Of a stretch of DNA of 64,000 nt, positions 26,003-35,445 are shown piece by piece. Every line of letters starts with the position of its first letter. Position 1 is the first letter of the stretch. The position numbers were made by a program, and so were the translations under genes. The notes beneath the pieces were generated by a model. The model did no database searches, was not told the origin of the DNA, and saw nothing but the letters and a program-made list of their open reading frames with translations. Source of the stretch: Imperialibacter sp964351395 (GTDB lineage: Bacteria; Bacteroidota; Bacteroidia; Cytophagales; Cyclobacteriaceae); the NCBI GenBank assembly GCA_964351395.1, contig CAYGOF010000003.1, positions 186,001 to 250,000 of the forward strand. The letters run 5' to 3'.

Positions 26003-28783
26003 CTATAGTTTACCCTTCTTGCTTGGTAGCGTGAAATAAAATGTAGAACCTTTCTCCAATTCCGACTCTACCCAGATTTTACCCCCCCACATCTCAACAT
26101 TTCCCTTACAAATGGCCAAGCCTAGTCCAGATCCACCAAACCTGCCATGAATTGATTCATCTGCCTGTCGAAAAGACTCAAAAATGGTTTCCAATTTATC
26201 GTTGGCTATGCCTATTCCTGTATCTGCAACAAAGAATAGAAGGGTGTCACGTTCTTCTCTACAGCCTATTTTAATCATTCCGGAATAAGTGAACTTAATC
26301 GCATTAATTAACAGATTGGTAAGTACTTGGTACAGTCGAATAAAATCTGCTTTAATGATGTTAACACCACCTTCCAATTCATTTGCGTTCACCAATTCCA
26401 CCTCTTTCTTACTTACGTATCTCGCCTCTGCTCTTACTCCAGAAATAATTTTATCTATGAACTCATTAACATTTCCCTCTATCTGATTTAGCGATGCCAT
26501 ACCTGAACCCAGCTTGGTATAGTCTAGCACATTATTAAGGATAGTAAGCAAATCGCTGGAACGTGTTCGAATAGATCTACTGAACTCTATTCTCTTTTCT
26601 TCACTTAGTTTAGGATTTTCCAGGAGCTCAGAAAATCCCATAATCGCATTCATGGGAGTTCGAATTTCGTGCGAGATATTTGCCAGAAACATTGACTTTA
26701 AGTTCTCAGACTTCTCGGCTCGTATTTGCGCCTGAGATAGGTGCTTCATCATTGTTTCCATTTCGGTATTCTTAGCCTGCAACTGTCGACTATATTCTGT
26801 CGCCTGAGCCGTCGCTTTTCTATTTCTATCTGCTTCAATAACTAGCGAAATTAATGTCAAAACAGACTCATTGAATGACGTATCCAATTCATCCCATTGG
26901 TGAATTTTATTATGTGACTGAATGCCAATAATCCCCTGCAGTTTGCCATGCATAAAACTGGGCGTAAACAGAAACGGATCACTGCTAGCTAACTTTAACA
27001 AACTGCCGAATCCGCTCGAACGCTCGGCTGCCAGACTTGCGCTGTCCACCAAGTCTCTCGAATACCACTGTTTGTATTCCAACCATTCCACAACCTTTTT
27101 TTTAAGCTGGCAAATCGACTCACAGTTACAATCCAGGCAGCCAATAGGAAGTGCAGGAATTGGCAGTCGGTTTTCATCCCTTTCAGCATACATAATTTGA
27201 TTATCCCGCCAAAACACTTTGCATTCGATAAATAAGCTAGCCGTGTCAACTTCCCAATACGCTACCATCGATGCATTCATCGCCCGTCCTGTTTCCTTTA
27301 GAATTGTCCCCAGGCTTTCATTGAGTTGCATGTTTGACACCAGATCAGAATAGGAAAGCTTGCTTAGACATTCCTGGTATCTCTGCAGCTTTCCCAACCT
27401 TATCCGGGCATTTTCTTCGGCCTGGTGCCGGTCGGTCACGTCCGTGATACTGATGGATACCGAGACGTCTGCCAATTCACCGCTCACTGGCACTACTTTA
27501 ATATCAAGGTATTTTTGCGCACCATTTACTCGTGCAGGAAGGGACAAAATATCCTCCCGAAAGTGTTTCGTAGCTCTTTCGAAAGCTCCAGCAAACAAAC
27601 TGAAGTTCTCACGGAGCAACGGCCTCATTGCATCAAAAATGGCTCCGCCGGGAGAGACATTTAATTGCAGCTGTTGGCCAACTATTGGCCAGCATTTATG
27701 AATAACACCCTTACCGTCTGCCAGGATAGTGATGTCTGAGCTGGATGAAAGTGCGGCCACCAACTCCTCCACCTGCCTTAATGCATTTCGGGTGCTGATT
27801 TCCATTTCAGTGGCATCGCTTGCGAAAAGCAGGCCAATGCTTTCTCCAGTTTCGTCACTGATCAAGGTGCTTCTATACGAAAAGAACTCCTCATCAGGCT
27901 CTATTCCTTTTTTAAAAAACCCTTCGGCATTACCCGTTTGTACCAGCTTTTCAAGATATGTTGATAAGGAAGCGGCCGAGACACTAGTGAAAATATCCGT
28001 AATATGGCGACCAGTAAGACAATTTGGCTCAACACCCAGCTTGCTTGCGACCAATGAGTTAACAAACTTAATGTTGCCAGCTAGTGTATGTCGAATAATG
28101 TACTCTGGACTCTTTTCGACCATACTCCAATAGGCACGTCTGCTTCTGTCAAGCTCTGAGTTGAGCAGGCTTACGCTGGCATGAGATCGCTTAAGTTCCT
28201 GGACAGATTCATGGTATAAGCTGTAAGTTGAAAAAACAAGGAACAAATTGAATAAGCCGGGAATTAACACATCGATTGCTGTTGGGAAATCGACGAGGTT
28301 CCTGGGAATAACATAGGGCAAAGAGATACCTTGGCTCACCAGGGCTATCCTGAGGGTGATCATGACCACCACAATCACACTAAATAAAAGGGCATGCTTC
28401 TGACTGAGGGCATAAAACGCAAAGTTTACAATCAGCAGCACCCACAGTATTATTGCTGCATTCCAATCATTTCCACTCCCAAAAACATTAAATAGCACAA
28501 AGTAGCTACCTAAAAAATAGAATATTAGCACCTGGTAGTTACTTTCCCTTCGCAGCCTATGTCCAAGGTGAAAGGCAACTATCACTAAGGAATTGATCAG
28601 GCAAACAACCGCCATGCCGTAGAAGCCACGAAACCAAAGCAGGAATCCGTAAACCAGGCTGCCAACAACAAAAAAAAGTGTGACAAAACTATCTCGTCGC
28701 AACCGATTGGAGAGCAAGTGAATATCTGTGCCAGGTAAGTAACGATCACCACCTGCTTTGCCAGTGTTTGTTGCAGTGCCCAT
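26003..28783 (-). CDS. Membrane PAS-PAS-GAF histidine kinase
   Basis: A 926-aa kinase. The N-terminal ~200 residues contain about six hydrophobic segments; then come PAS (~215-330), a second PAS-like domain (~340-455), a GAF domain (~470-640), HisKA with His in NISHEIRTPMNAIMGFSEL (~704), and HATPase_c (N box TNLLINAIKF, VADTGIGIA, GGSGLGLAI). The GAF domain holds a cysteine cluster GCLDCNCESIC (C-x2-C-x-C-x3-C, near residue 550), a possible Fe-S or zinc site. No receiver domain is fused, but the gene immediately upstream (1 nt apart) encodes a REC protein, so the pair probably works as a split hybrid kinase. Confidence 0.92.
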   Translation of the reverse strand: MGTATNTGKAGGDRYLPGTDIHLLSNRLRRDSFVTLFFVVGSLVYGFLLWFRGFYGMAVVCLINSLVIVAFHLGHRLRRESNYQVLIFYFLGSYFVLFNVFGSGNDWNAAIILWVLLIVNFAFYALSQKHALLFSVIVVVMITLRIALVSQGISLPYVIPRNLVDFPTAIDVLIPGLFNLFLVFSTYSLYHESVQELKRSHASVSLLNSELDRSRRAYWSMVEKSPEYIIRHTLAGNIKFVNSLVASKLGVEPNCLTGRHITDIFTSVSAASLSTYLEKLVQTGNAEGFFKKGIEPDEEFFSYRSTLISDETGESIGLLFASDATEMEISTRNALRQVEELVAALSSSSDITILADGKGVIHKCWPIVGQQLQLNVSPGGAIFDAMRPLLRENFSLFAGAFERATKHFREDILSLPARVNGAQKYLDIKVVPVSGELADVSVSISITDVTDRHQAEENARIRLGKLQRYQECLSKLSYSDLVSNMQLNESLGTILKETGRAMNASMVAYWEVDTASLFIECKVFWRDNQIMYAERDENRLPIPALPIGCLDCNCESICQLKKKVVEWLEYKQWYSRDLVDSASLAAERSSGFGSLLKLASSDPFLFTPSFMHGKLQGIIGIQSHNKIHQWDELDTSFNESVLTLISLVIEADRNRKATAQATEYSRQLQAKNTEMETMMKHLSQAQIRAEKSENLKSMFLANISHEIRTPMNAIMGFSELLENPKLSEEKRIEFSRSIRTRSSDLLTILNNVLDYTKLGSGMASLNQIEGNVNEFIDKIISGVRAEARYVSKKEVELVNANELEGGVNIIKADFIRLYQVLTNLLINAIKFTYSGMIKIGCREERDTLLFFVADTGIGIANDKLETIFESFRQADESIHGRFGGSGLGLAICKGNVEMWGGKIWVESELEKGSTFYFTLPSKKGKL

Positions 28784-28784
28784 T

Positions 28785-29594
28785 TTACCGAAATTGACTC
28801 AAGTACTTGGCAACAATACCTTTTAACTGGCCACTGCTCACTGGCTTCAATAAAAAATCATTAGCTCCCGCTGATAGTGCTTGATCTACATCACCTTCCA
28901 GAGAAGATGCGGTAAGTACTACTATTGGCAAATCAACATTAAACTCTCTAATGGTCTTTGTCGCCTGAATTCCATTCATTACAGGCATGTGAATGTCCAT
29001 AAGAACCAAATCAAATCGCTGCTCCTTCAATTTACTTACGGCATCTTTACCGTTGCCAACAACGGTCACCTCAATCTCCCAGGCTTCCAAAAACGAGGCG
29101 AACACCAGGGCGTTCATTTCATTGTCCTCTACCAAAAGAATTTTTATCTCATTTGTGTCCACACCATATTCGGCCGAACCCACATTACCGAATTTTGCCT
29201 TAAAAGAAAAAATGTAATGACCATTCGAGAAGCTAAATGATGCTTTATGGGGCATCAAATTCAACCAGTTTAAAAGGTCCTCACTTACCCAACGCTGCTC
29301 AGCCTCAGCGTCAAGCATGGCATCGGAACCTCTCACATCCACTCCTATTGTAATATGGCCATTGTGCTGGCCAGCCTTTACTATCTCAATGTCAACCAGA
29401 CCGTTTACCAGATGCTGAACCAGAAATTCACAAATGTGCTTTATAGATTTGCCAAGCTCATCAAAATCACCTTGAAGTTCGGCAGGAAGCTGAACGTCTA
29501 AACTCAGACGAATTACACAATTATTCCCCAATTCCCTCTCCAATGCTTGAATCAACAAATTGGAAGTCTCTGCCAGATTAAAATTCCTATCCAT
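28785..29594 (-). CDS. Receiver protein with a degenerate HATPase-like N-terminus
   Basis: A 269-aa protein. Residues ~150-269 form a receiver (VEDNEM, phospho-acceptor Asp200 in VLMDIHMP, TASS, LLKPVS). Residues 1-145 follow the secondary-structure order of a HATPase_c domain: a helix DELGKSIKHICEFLVQHLVN where the N box should be, strand HITIGVDVRG, and a final FSFSNGHYIFSFKAKF. The catalytic Asn and the glycine boxes are absent, so this half looks like a pseudokinase. First gene of the kinase operon, one nucleotide from the PAS-GAF kinase. The REC call is firm; the degenerate ATPase call is inference. Confidence 0.8.
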   Translation of the reverse strand: MDRNFNLAETSNLLIQALERELGNNCVIRLSLDVQLPAELQGDFDELGKSIKHICEFLVQHLVNGLVDIEIVKAGQHNGHITIGVDVRGSDAMLDAEAEQRWVSEDLLNWLNLMPHKASFSFSNGHYIFSFKAKFGNVGSAEYGVDTNEIKILLVEDNEMNALVFASFLEAWEIEVTVVGNGKDAVSKLKEQRFDLVLMDIHMPVMNGIQATKTIREFNVDLPIVVLTASSLEGDVDQALSAGANDFLLKPVSSGQLKGIVAKYLSQFR

Positions 29595-29756
29595 GCTTTA
29601 AAAAAAAAGTACGATCAATTTTTTCAAAATTACTCATTATTATGACTGGAAATACCAACTAAGAATTAACTCCAGCCATCCTTAGGTAAAAACACTTAGA
29701 GCCTATTTAGTATAAATAGTATTTAACTAATGAAATGGTTGTTTGAACTTTGAGGC

Positions 29757-30842
29757 ATGTCAAATTCGCCAATTAACGACCCAGAAATTCAAGTGTTTAA
29801 CTCTGTTAGAGACTCACTTAAGATAATTATCCTTCGAAGCACAGATAGGTGTGTGACCTATCTAAACCCTGAAGGAATATCCAGCTTTGGTATCGAATCG
29901 CCAGAAGAGATACTGCAAATAAAAAGACGGCAATTGTTTGCCGATCCGGAAATGTTTCAGTGTATTAATATGAAGCTTGGTACTTATGGAAGAATACAAA
30001 ACGAGCGTATACTGTTCAAACGAGCTGATCAAAGTAATTTTTGGGGGCTACTTACAAGTATTGAACGGATCATAGATGATGAATCGTTTTATGAAGAGGT
30101 GATTATAGACATATCAAAAGAAGTCGATCAGGAGCACAAATTGATTGAAAAAACTCATCTGCTTGACAAAGTGAGTAGTGAACTAGATCGATTCATTTAT
30201 AGTGCATCGCATGATTTGCGATCGCCTATAAGTACCATGATGGGGCTGGTGTCACTCATGAAGGCTGAAACTAACCTCGAACATAACAACTACCTCGGGT
30301 TTTTGGAAGGATCGCTACAAAAGCTGGATGCTCACGTTCGAAAATTAACGACCTTTTCTAAGATAACTAATGAATCTCTTGTAGTTCTTCCGATCGACCT
30401 GAAGGAGGTTATCACAAATATATTCAATGAACTGAAAGACCACACTAACTATCAAAAAGTTATCACCGAAGTTGTATTCGCAACACGGTCGACCGTCGAT
30501 TCCGATTTTTCTAATGTCAGAACCATTCTTTTTCAGTTACTAAAAAACGCCTTTGATTTCTCCGACCTCAAAAAACCAACGTCATTTCTATTTATAAAAG
30601 TTATAGATGTTGAGAAAAAAATGCGCATTGAGATAATTGATAATGGTATAGGAATTGAGAAAATTCATCAAGATAACGTTTTCAAGCTATTCTACAGAGG
30701 AACTGCGAGCTCAAAGGGAAATGGGCTTGGCCTTTACTTGGTCAAAGAAGCACTTGTAAAAATTCAGGGAACTATCGAATTAAAAACTGAACCAAGGGTT
30801 GGTACTTCTATTGCTATCACAATACCAGATCTTAACCATTGA
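29757..30842 (+). CDS. Cytoplasmic PAS histidine kinase
   Basis: A 361-aa soluble kinase with an N-terminal PAS-like domain (~15-125), HisKA with His in SASHDLRSPISTMMGLVSL (~154), and HATPase_c (QLLKNAFDF, IDNGIGIE, GNGLGLYLVKEAL). No membrane segment or receiver. It is transcribed divergently from the four-gene kinase operon (163 bp apart). It shares architecture and many motifs (for example the FYRG-x3-S-x-GxGLGLY segment) with the kinase at 35446-36582, so the two are probable duplicates separated by an IS21 remnant and the hybrid-kinase cluster. Confidence 0.9.
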   Translation: MSNSPINDPEIQVFNSVRDSLKIIILRSTDRCVTYLNPEGISSFGIESPEEILQIKRRQLFADPEMFQCINMKLGTYGRIQNERILFKRADQSNFWGLLTSIERIIDDESFYEEVIIDISKEVDQEHKLIEKTHLLDKVSSELDRFIYSASHDLRSPISTMMGLVSLMKAETNLEHNNYLGFLEGSLQKLDAHVRKLTTFSKITNESLVVLPIDLKEVITNIFNELKDHTNYQKVITEVVFATRSTVDSDFSNVRTILFQLLKNAFDFSDLKKPTSFLFIKVIDVEKKMRIEIIDNGIGIEKIHQDNVFKLFYRGTASSKGNGLGLYLVKEALVKIQGTIELKTEPRVGTSIAITIPDLNH

Positions 30843-30885
30843 CAGTACTTCCAAAACCCACATAACAAACGCTTGTGAACACACC

Positions 30886-31560
30886 ATGGCAGTACTGCAT
30901 CGTCAAAACATAGCCAACAACCTGCTCAACAAGGATACGGTTGATGGGTGCCTGGCACTGCTTACAGACTGTGAGTGGAAAGACCGGAAGAACCGAAAGA
31001 TCAAACGATTGATCCTTAAGTGAGGCTTCAAACAACAAGACAGCATCGTATAAGTAGTTTTTATGGATACCCGGAGCCTAAACAAAAACATGTTTGATCG
31101 CCTGGCCAGTTTACAGTTCATTGACCAAAAGGAAAACCTCTTCATTACAGGTGCTTCAGGAGTAGGGAAAAGCCACCTGAGCCAAGCACTCGGTCAGCAA
31201 GCTTGTCAGATAGGCTACAGCATCATTTACCAAGTGACTGCCAGATTGTTCAATAAAATGAAGCTCGCCAAGATAGATGTGTACCTACATCAAGGAATTC
31301 AACAAGTTTGCCTCGACCAAATTACTCTTGTTAGAAGATTTTGGCTTGCAATCAATGGACAACAAAGCCAGAGAAATATTGCTAGATATTATAGACGATC
31401 GCCCTACCAAAGCTGCCACAATTATCTCCTCACAGATACCTGTCGGCATGGTATGACATCATAGGCAAGGTCACTATCGCTGATGCTATATTCGATAGGT
31501 TGGTCAACTCTACTCACTGAATAAATCTCTCTGGAGAATCATTAAGAAAAGGAATGCTGA
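30886..31560 (+). pseudogene. istB: IS21-family istB remnant
   Basis: Fragments of an IstB transposition ATPase in order but in shifting frames. The N-terminal helix (VDGCLALLTDCEWKDRKNRK, ending at a TGA near 31021) comes first. The AAA+ core follows from 31063, with Walker A ITGASGVGKSHLSQAL and HQACRLGY-like QQACQIGY. After a frame change come LLEDFGLQSMDNKAREILLD and TIISSQIPV, then further shifts. At least three inactivating frameshifts or stops are visible and istA is absent. Confidence 0.85.
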
Positions 31561-31611
31561 AGTAAAATTTTTTACCCAAATTACAGCGCTCTCAAAGTGG
31601 TATAGATAAAC

Positions 31612-31662
31612 CGAAATGGGTGGCATAATCAGATCGAAATGGGTGGCATAATCAGATCGAAA
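31612..31662. repeat. IS21-type terminal direct repeats
   Basis: Two exact tandem copies of the 23-bp sequence CGAAATGGGTGGCATAATCAGAT (31612-31634 and 31635-31657) and the start of a third (CGAAAT). Multiple short direct repeats at the ends are typical of IS21 transposase-binding sites, and this block follows the istB remnant, so it is the right end of the decayed element. The left end was not found. Confidence 0.7.
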
Positions 31663-31717
31663 TAGCCACTTACTAATACAGAAAAAAAGTAATTATTCAA
31701 CCTTCACGTGATACTAC

Positions 31718-32029
31718 ATGCTATCATTTCAATATTATGAGAGGATATTTGAAAGAAATTCAACAAAACTAGCTGAAATAAAGCGGCTAATTGTTGCTGA
31801 TTTCAAAAAGATGGAGCAAGCTTTTTTTGAAGCAGATTCTGAAAAGAATCTCATTGCAATGAAGGGGGAGTTGCATAAAATGAATCCGATCGTCAGGAAC
31901 TTAAGGGACGAAGAGTTCTCTTTACTAATGGAAAAATATAAAGTTATTAGCGAATATGACGATAGTATTCAAAGTCTGCATTTAGAGTTGAAGGATCGTC
32001 TGGCAAATGTTTATGCATTTTTGGAGTAA
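31718..32029 (+). CDS. Possible HPt (histidine phosphotransfer) protein
   Basis: A 103-aa all-helical, charged protein. The segment EKNLIAMKGELHKMNPIVRN places His53 in a setting like the HPt signature (helix with H-x-(L/M)-K/N ... followed by a second helix), although the usual HxLKGSA-G pattern is only approximate. It converges on the hybrid kinase gene and overlaps its 3' end by 19 bp. A free HPt next to a hybrid kinase that ends in a receiver would complete a phosphorelay. Otherwise no family recognised. Confidence 0.5.
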   Translation: MLSFQYYERIFERNSTKLAEIKRLIVADFKKMEQAFFEADSEKNLIAMKGELHKMNPIVRNLRDEEFSLLMEKYKVISEYDDSIQSLHLELKDRLANVYAFLE

Positions 32030-33870
32030 GAAGACGAGTCCCCCTTTATTACCAACGCCTCCATCTTCTCAATTAATTTTCCAGTTTTAAAGGGCTTCCC
32101 GAGAAGATCATTAGCACGATATCTTTCAACTTCTTCTTGGGAAATATTCGAAAATGCGGTAAATAAAATAATGGGAGTAGTCTTATTAACTGACGCCGAG
32201 TCGTTTCGAATGAATTGGCAAACCTCGTAACCACTCATATCAGGCAATTGAATGTCTAATAAAATAACATCGTATTTGTTTTTTCTAATAAGCACCAATC
32301 CTTCCTCCCCATTTTCGGCATTATCGCAAGCAACAGCATAATCTTCAAGAATACTATTGACAAGAAATCTGTTGGAGGCAACATCCTCAACGTACAGCAC
32401 CCTCCTTCCTTTTAAAGCGCTATTGCTTGAAATGTTTTCCTCACCATTGGCAATCGGGACAAACTGGCTCTCGTCAACTCCAAACGGAAGCGTAACCGTA
32501 AAGGTAGATCCTTTACCACTTAAGCTACTCACGGTAATATTGCCAGTCATCAATTCCACAAGTTTTTTTACAATAGTAAGTCCAAGCCCAGTACCTCCGA
32601 ACTTACCTTGAATACTCCTTTCTTGCGAAAAGGGCAAGAAAATATTGTCAATTTCCTTTTCGTGGATGCCAATGCCTGTATCTTCAACGCCAATTCGCAG
32701 AATAACACCATTGTCATCCCGTGTAATTAGACGAACATTTAAATTCACACGTCCAACAGACGTAAACTTAAGGGCATTGCCAATCAAATTGTTTAAAATT
32801 TGAATGAGCCTATTGGAATCACCAATCAAAAACTGAGGAATTGAGCTCTCAACTTTCACCGCAAATTCAACCCCATTTTCTTCAGCTATTCTATAGAACA
32901 TTGAATGTACCTGACGGAGTACGTCGGATAGCGTAAATGGCACTTGCTCAAGCGTTAGCCGCTCCGCCTGTATCTTATTGTAATCCAAAATGTCATTTAC
33001 CATATGCATTAAGTGGTCTCCAGAGGCTTCCAGCGTCCGAATCACCTCCTTTTGGTCCGGTCGTGGGTCTCGTCTGGCAAGCACATGAGTAAGGCCGATC
33101 ATTGAATTCAATGGCGTTCTGATTTCATGACTCAGAATTGACAGCATCTCCTCTTTAGTGTTGTTTATCTCTGTTTTAACTCTGAATTCCTCCTTCATCA
33201 TATCTTCCTCCCTTTGCTTAGAAATCCGGCGAGAAACATAGAGCAGCAGAGGGGCCACCAGTACAAGTGTAACCACTTGCAGCCAAAAAGAACTTATTGA
33301 CACTAACTTCAAAAGGAACTCATAACGAGTGAGAATGGCTAATTCGAAGGTATTTACCTCTTCGATTGCGTCAACAAACGAAGGATACAGATTGCTTCCA
33401 GCATCCGATTTGAAGTTCTCCATAAATAAATCGGTGTTGCCACTCCTTATTAAGTTTACAAGCGCATATTGATGATCATTAAAGGCCCGAATCTCTCTTT
33501 TATATGTTTCAATTTTGGCAAGTCCATCTTCGCTTTTGAAACCTTGCAAGTTCAAAACACTATCCACCTTGTCAAAACTTCTCTCAATTTCAAGCCGCAC
33601 ACGGGGGATTGTGGCGAAAAGAAAACTTTCCTCACCAGACAACGCATATCCTCTCAGGGCGATGTCTGCGTCTCTTATCGAAAAATCATGAGGCAGCTTC
33701 GCTTCAAACAATAATCGATCAGCGATTATTGTTTGTCGAATGAACTGTCGGTTCAATTCACGAGAATACAACATAAGTATCCCATTCAACACGATTATCG
33801 CTACAACAGCATATAATATGATTCTAATAGAGATTTTTTGTAGCAGTATGATGACAGGTAGGGCTTTCAT
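32011..33870 (-). CDS. Hybrid sensor histidine kinase with CHASE3-like sensor
   Basis: A 619-aa protein: TM1 at ~13-34, a helical extracytoplasmic CHASE3-type sensor (~35-185, DADIALRGYALSGEESFLFA), TM2 (~190-212), and HisKA with His in SILSHEIRTPLNSMIGLTHV (~250). HATPase_c follows (NNLIGNALKF, VEDTGIGI, FGGTGLGLTI), then a C-terminal receiver with its acceptor Asp in DVILLDIQLPDMSGYE. No DNA-binding domain, so the signal must leave through a phosphotransfer protein; the small HPt-like protein encoded convergently at its 3' end is a candidate. It begins 9 bp after the lipoprotein-like gene. Confidence 0.92.
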   Translation of the reverse strand: MKALPVIILLQKISIRIILYAVVAIIVLNGILMLYSRELNRQFIRQTIIADRLLFEAKLPHDFSIRDADIALRGYALSGEESFLFATIPRVRLEIERSFDKVDSVLNLQGFKSEDGLAKIETYKREIRAFNDHQYALVNLIRSGNTDLFMENFKSDAGSNLYPSFVDAIEEVNTFELAILTRYEFLLKLVSISSFWLQVVTLVLVAPLLLYVSRRISKQREEDMMKEEFRVKTEINNTKEEMLSILSHEIRTPLNSMIGLTHVLARRDPRPDQKEVIRTLEASGDHLMHMVNDILDYNKIQAERLTLEQVPFTLSDVLRQVHSMFYRIAEENGVEFAVKVESSIPQFLIGDSNRLIQILNNLIGNALKFTSVGRVNLNVRLITRDDNGVILRIGVEDTGIGIHEKEIDNIFLPFSQERSIQGKFGGTGLGLTIVKKLVELMTGNITVSSLSGKGSTFTVTLPFGVDESQFVPIANGEENISSNSALKGRRVLYVEDVASNRFLVNSILEDYAVACDNAENGEEGLVLIRKNKYDVILLDIQLPDMSGYEVCQFIRNDSASVNKTTPIILFTAFSNISQEEVERYRANDLLGKPFKTGKLIEKMEALVIKGDSSSYSKNA

Positions 33871-33879
33871 AATTCAATT

Positions 33880-34491
33880 TCAATACGGGATTGAATACTT
33901 CTCTAAAAGAGATTTTTCGATTGCATTAATTTCAACAACCCGTTTCAGCGATGAGGAATAAACTAAAACTGCATCAGCAAAAAATAGTGAATAGACTGGA
34001 CGCCAACTAGTCGAGTCGAGCTCATTTTTTAAAGTTCCAGATGGATCATCAACAATTCGAGTCACTAAAAAATCACTCATTAACCCAAATTTTTCAGGCG
34101 CCAAGCTTTGATCAAAAATTGCTGCGACTCGTTGTGATCGTTCTTCTTCACTAAGTATATAGTTTATCTTATTTGCTACGCTGACCCAGTTACGAAGCGA
34201 CCAGGTATTAACAAAAAGTAACGAATCCTTATCGTCACGTATCTCAATTTTCAACGCCTCGTACCCGTCCTTCTCTTTTGTGAGCCTAGCTATGAAATGA
34301 TCTTTATGACTGGAGTCAGAAAAATTCTTATAAACATCAACAAGCCGAGTTTGACCCAAGCTGTTCTTAGTGGGCCTATCACAGGAAAAGCCTGCAAACA
34401 ACAGTAAACTAATAGAAACAATCCAACTGACTTGCAAGGCACTTACAATACCAGTGACTTTCCATAAGCTCTCAACCATGTGAAAACGCAT
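33880..34491 (-). CDS. Exported or lipoprotein-like protein upstream of the hybrid kinase
   Basis: About 203 aa from the ATG at 34491 (MRFHMVESLWK; a second ATG four codons later is also possible; a longer TTG-initiated frame from 34557 is unlikely). A hydrophobic segment SWIVSISLLLFAGFSC ends at a Cys that could be lipidated, although the lipobox (GFSC) is imperfect. The mature part is a charged mixed-fold domain I do not recognise. Tight spacing with the hybrid kinase suggests a periplasmic partner or ligand-binding subunit of that sensor. Function unknown. Confidence 0.65.
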   Translation of the reverse strand: MRFHMVESLWKVTGIVSALQVSWIVSISLLLFAGFSCDRPTKNSLGQTRLVDVYKNFSDSSHKDHFIARLTKEKDGYEALKIEIRDDKDSLLFVNTWSLRNWVSVANKINYILSEEERSQRVAAIFDQSLAPEKFGLMSDFLVTRIVDDPSGTLKNELDSTSWRPVYSLFFADAVLVYSSSLKRVVEINAIEKSLLEKYSIPY

Positions 34492-34810
34492 ATCTAAATC
34501 CAATTTGAAACTCTTTGAGTCATTACTTTTTCGGGTAGAATTCCTCAAGAAAACCAACTGGTTTATTTCTTGTGTTAAGTCGACCCTTCATTCAAATACT
34601 CTGGTTGAAAAATACACACTTATCTGAATACATTACTCATTCTATGGCTCTTTCTTAGGTAATGCGATTGATTGCATTAAGAGCGAATAAAAATGGTCGC
34701 TGGTAGCGGCATTGCAGAAACTTTGAAAGTAAATGTGCATGAACATTATCTCCTTACTTTGGCATACTCACACGGTGGCCGTATAATTGACTTTTTTGAA
34801 TACACTGTAG

Positions 34811-35083
34811 TTAAAATTTATTTGACCTATTATATGCTTTTCTGATAAGGGGCTGTTGTACTTTTCTTGTTTGGCTAATTAAATATTCCGGGGTTATGCC
34901 TAAGACTTCAGCGAGTTTAAGGATCGAAGTGAGCGTCGGCTGGTTATGGCTATTTCCAAGTCTGGAAATATGAGTTGGAAGGGAGCCGATTTCAAAAGCC
35001 AGCTTCTACCTAGAAAAACCTCCCGCCTCTCACAGCCTCTTTAAGACCTCCCCGAATGATGCTTTGATTTTGGCTTCGTTCAT
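34811..35083 (-). pseudogene. XRE regulator inactivated by two in-frame stops
   Basis: A 91-codon frame that still reads as a Cro/C1 regulator: FGEVLKRL-stop-EAGGFSR-stop-KLAFEIGS, then LPTHISRLGNSHNQPTLTSI and LKLAEVLGITPEYL. Frame is kept throughout, with only a TGA and a TAG breaking it, so inactivation looks recent. The usual Glu-Arg-Gly after the recognition helix has also drifted (LGNSHNQ). Unrelated in detail to the XRE gene at 7.6 kb. No other gene is visible in the 34492-35445 gap. Confidence 0.8.
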
Positions 35084-35445
35084 TTTCTTGCTTCACCCAG
35101 CAAAGTCGCACATACTGCTTTCAATGGGCCACATAGTTCATTTTTCCCCAGAGGCAAAAATTTTGAAAGGCTATGTCGATAGGAACTCTCAACCTGCCAA
35201 CGTTTTCAAGCCCCATGCCGACTTCTTTATGTATTTGTGCAGACTTTTCCCTCAGGTCAAATTTTCTGTGTAGCTGATTATTATTTGCGAAGCAAATAAT
35301 ACAAAAGAATGGCGCAAAATCTTACTCTAGTATATTAACCAGCGATATATCGGTATATACACTTAGGGCATTTCAGGTATGGTTTGGTATCGTTTATCAC
35401 CTATTAAGCTAGTTACTTTGAGAAACCAATAGTTTAGGGAATGTG

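Noticed and set aside
30843..31560. Functional IS21 element
   Set aside because: istB is broken by several frameshifts and stops, istA is missing and only one end is visible.
35064..35273. 69-codon plus-strand frame upstream of the PAS kinase
   Set aside because: Overlaps the start of the XRE pseudogene on the other strand, shows no domain and no good start context.
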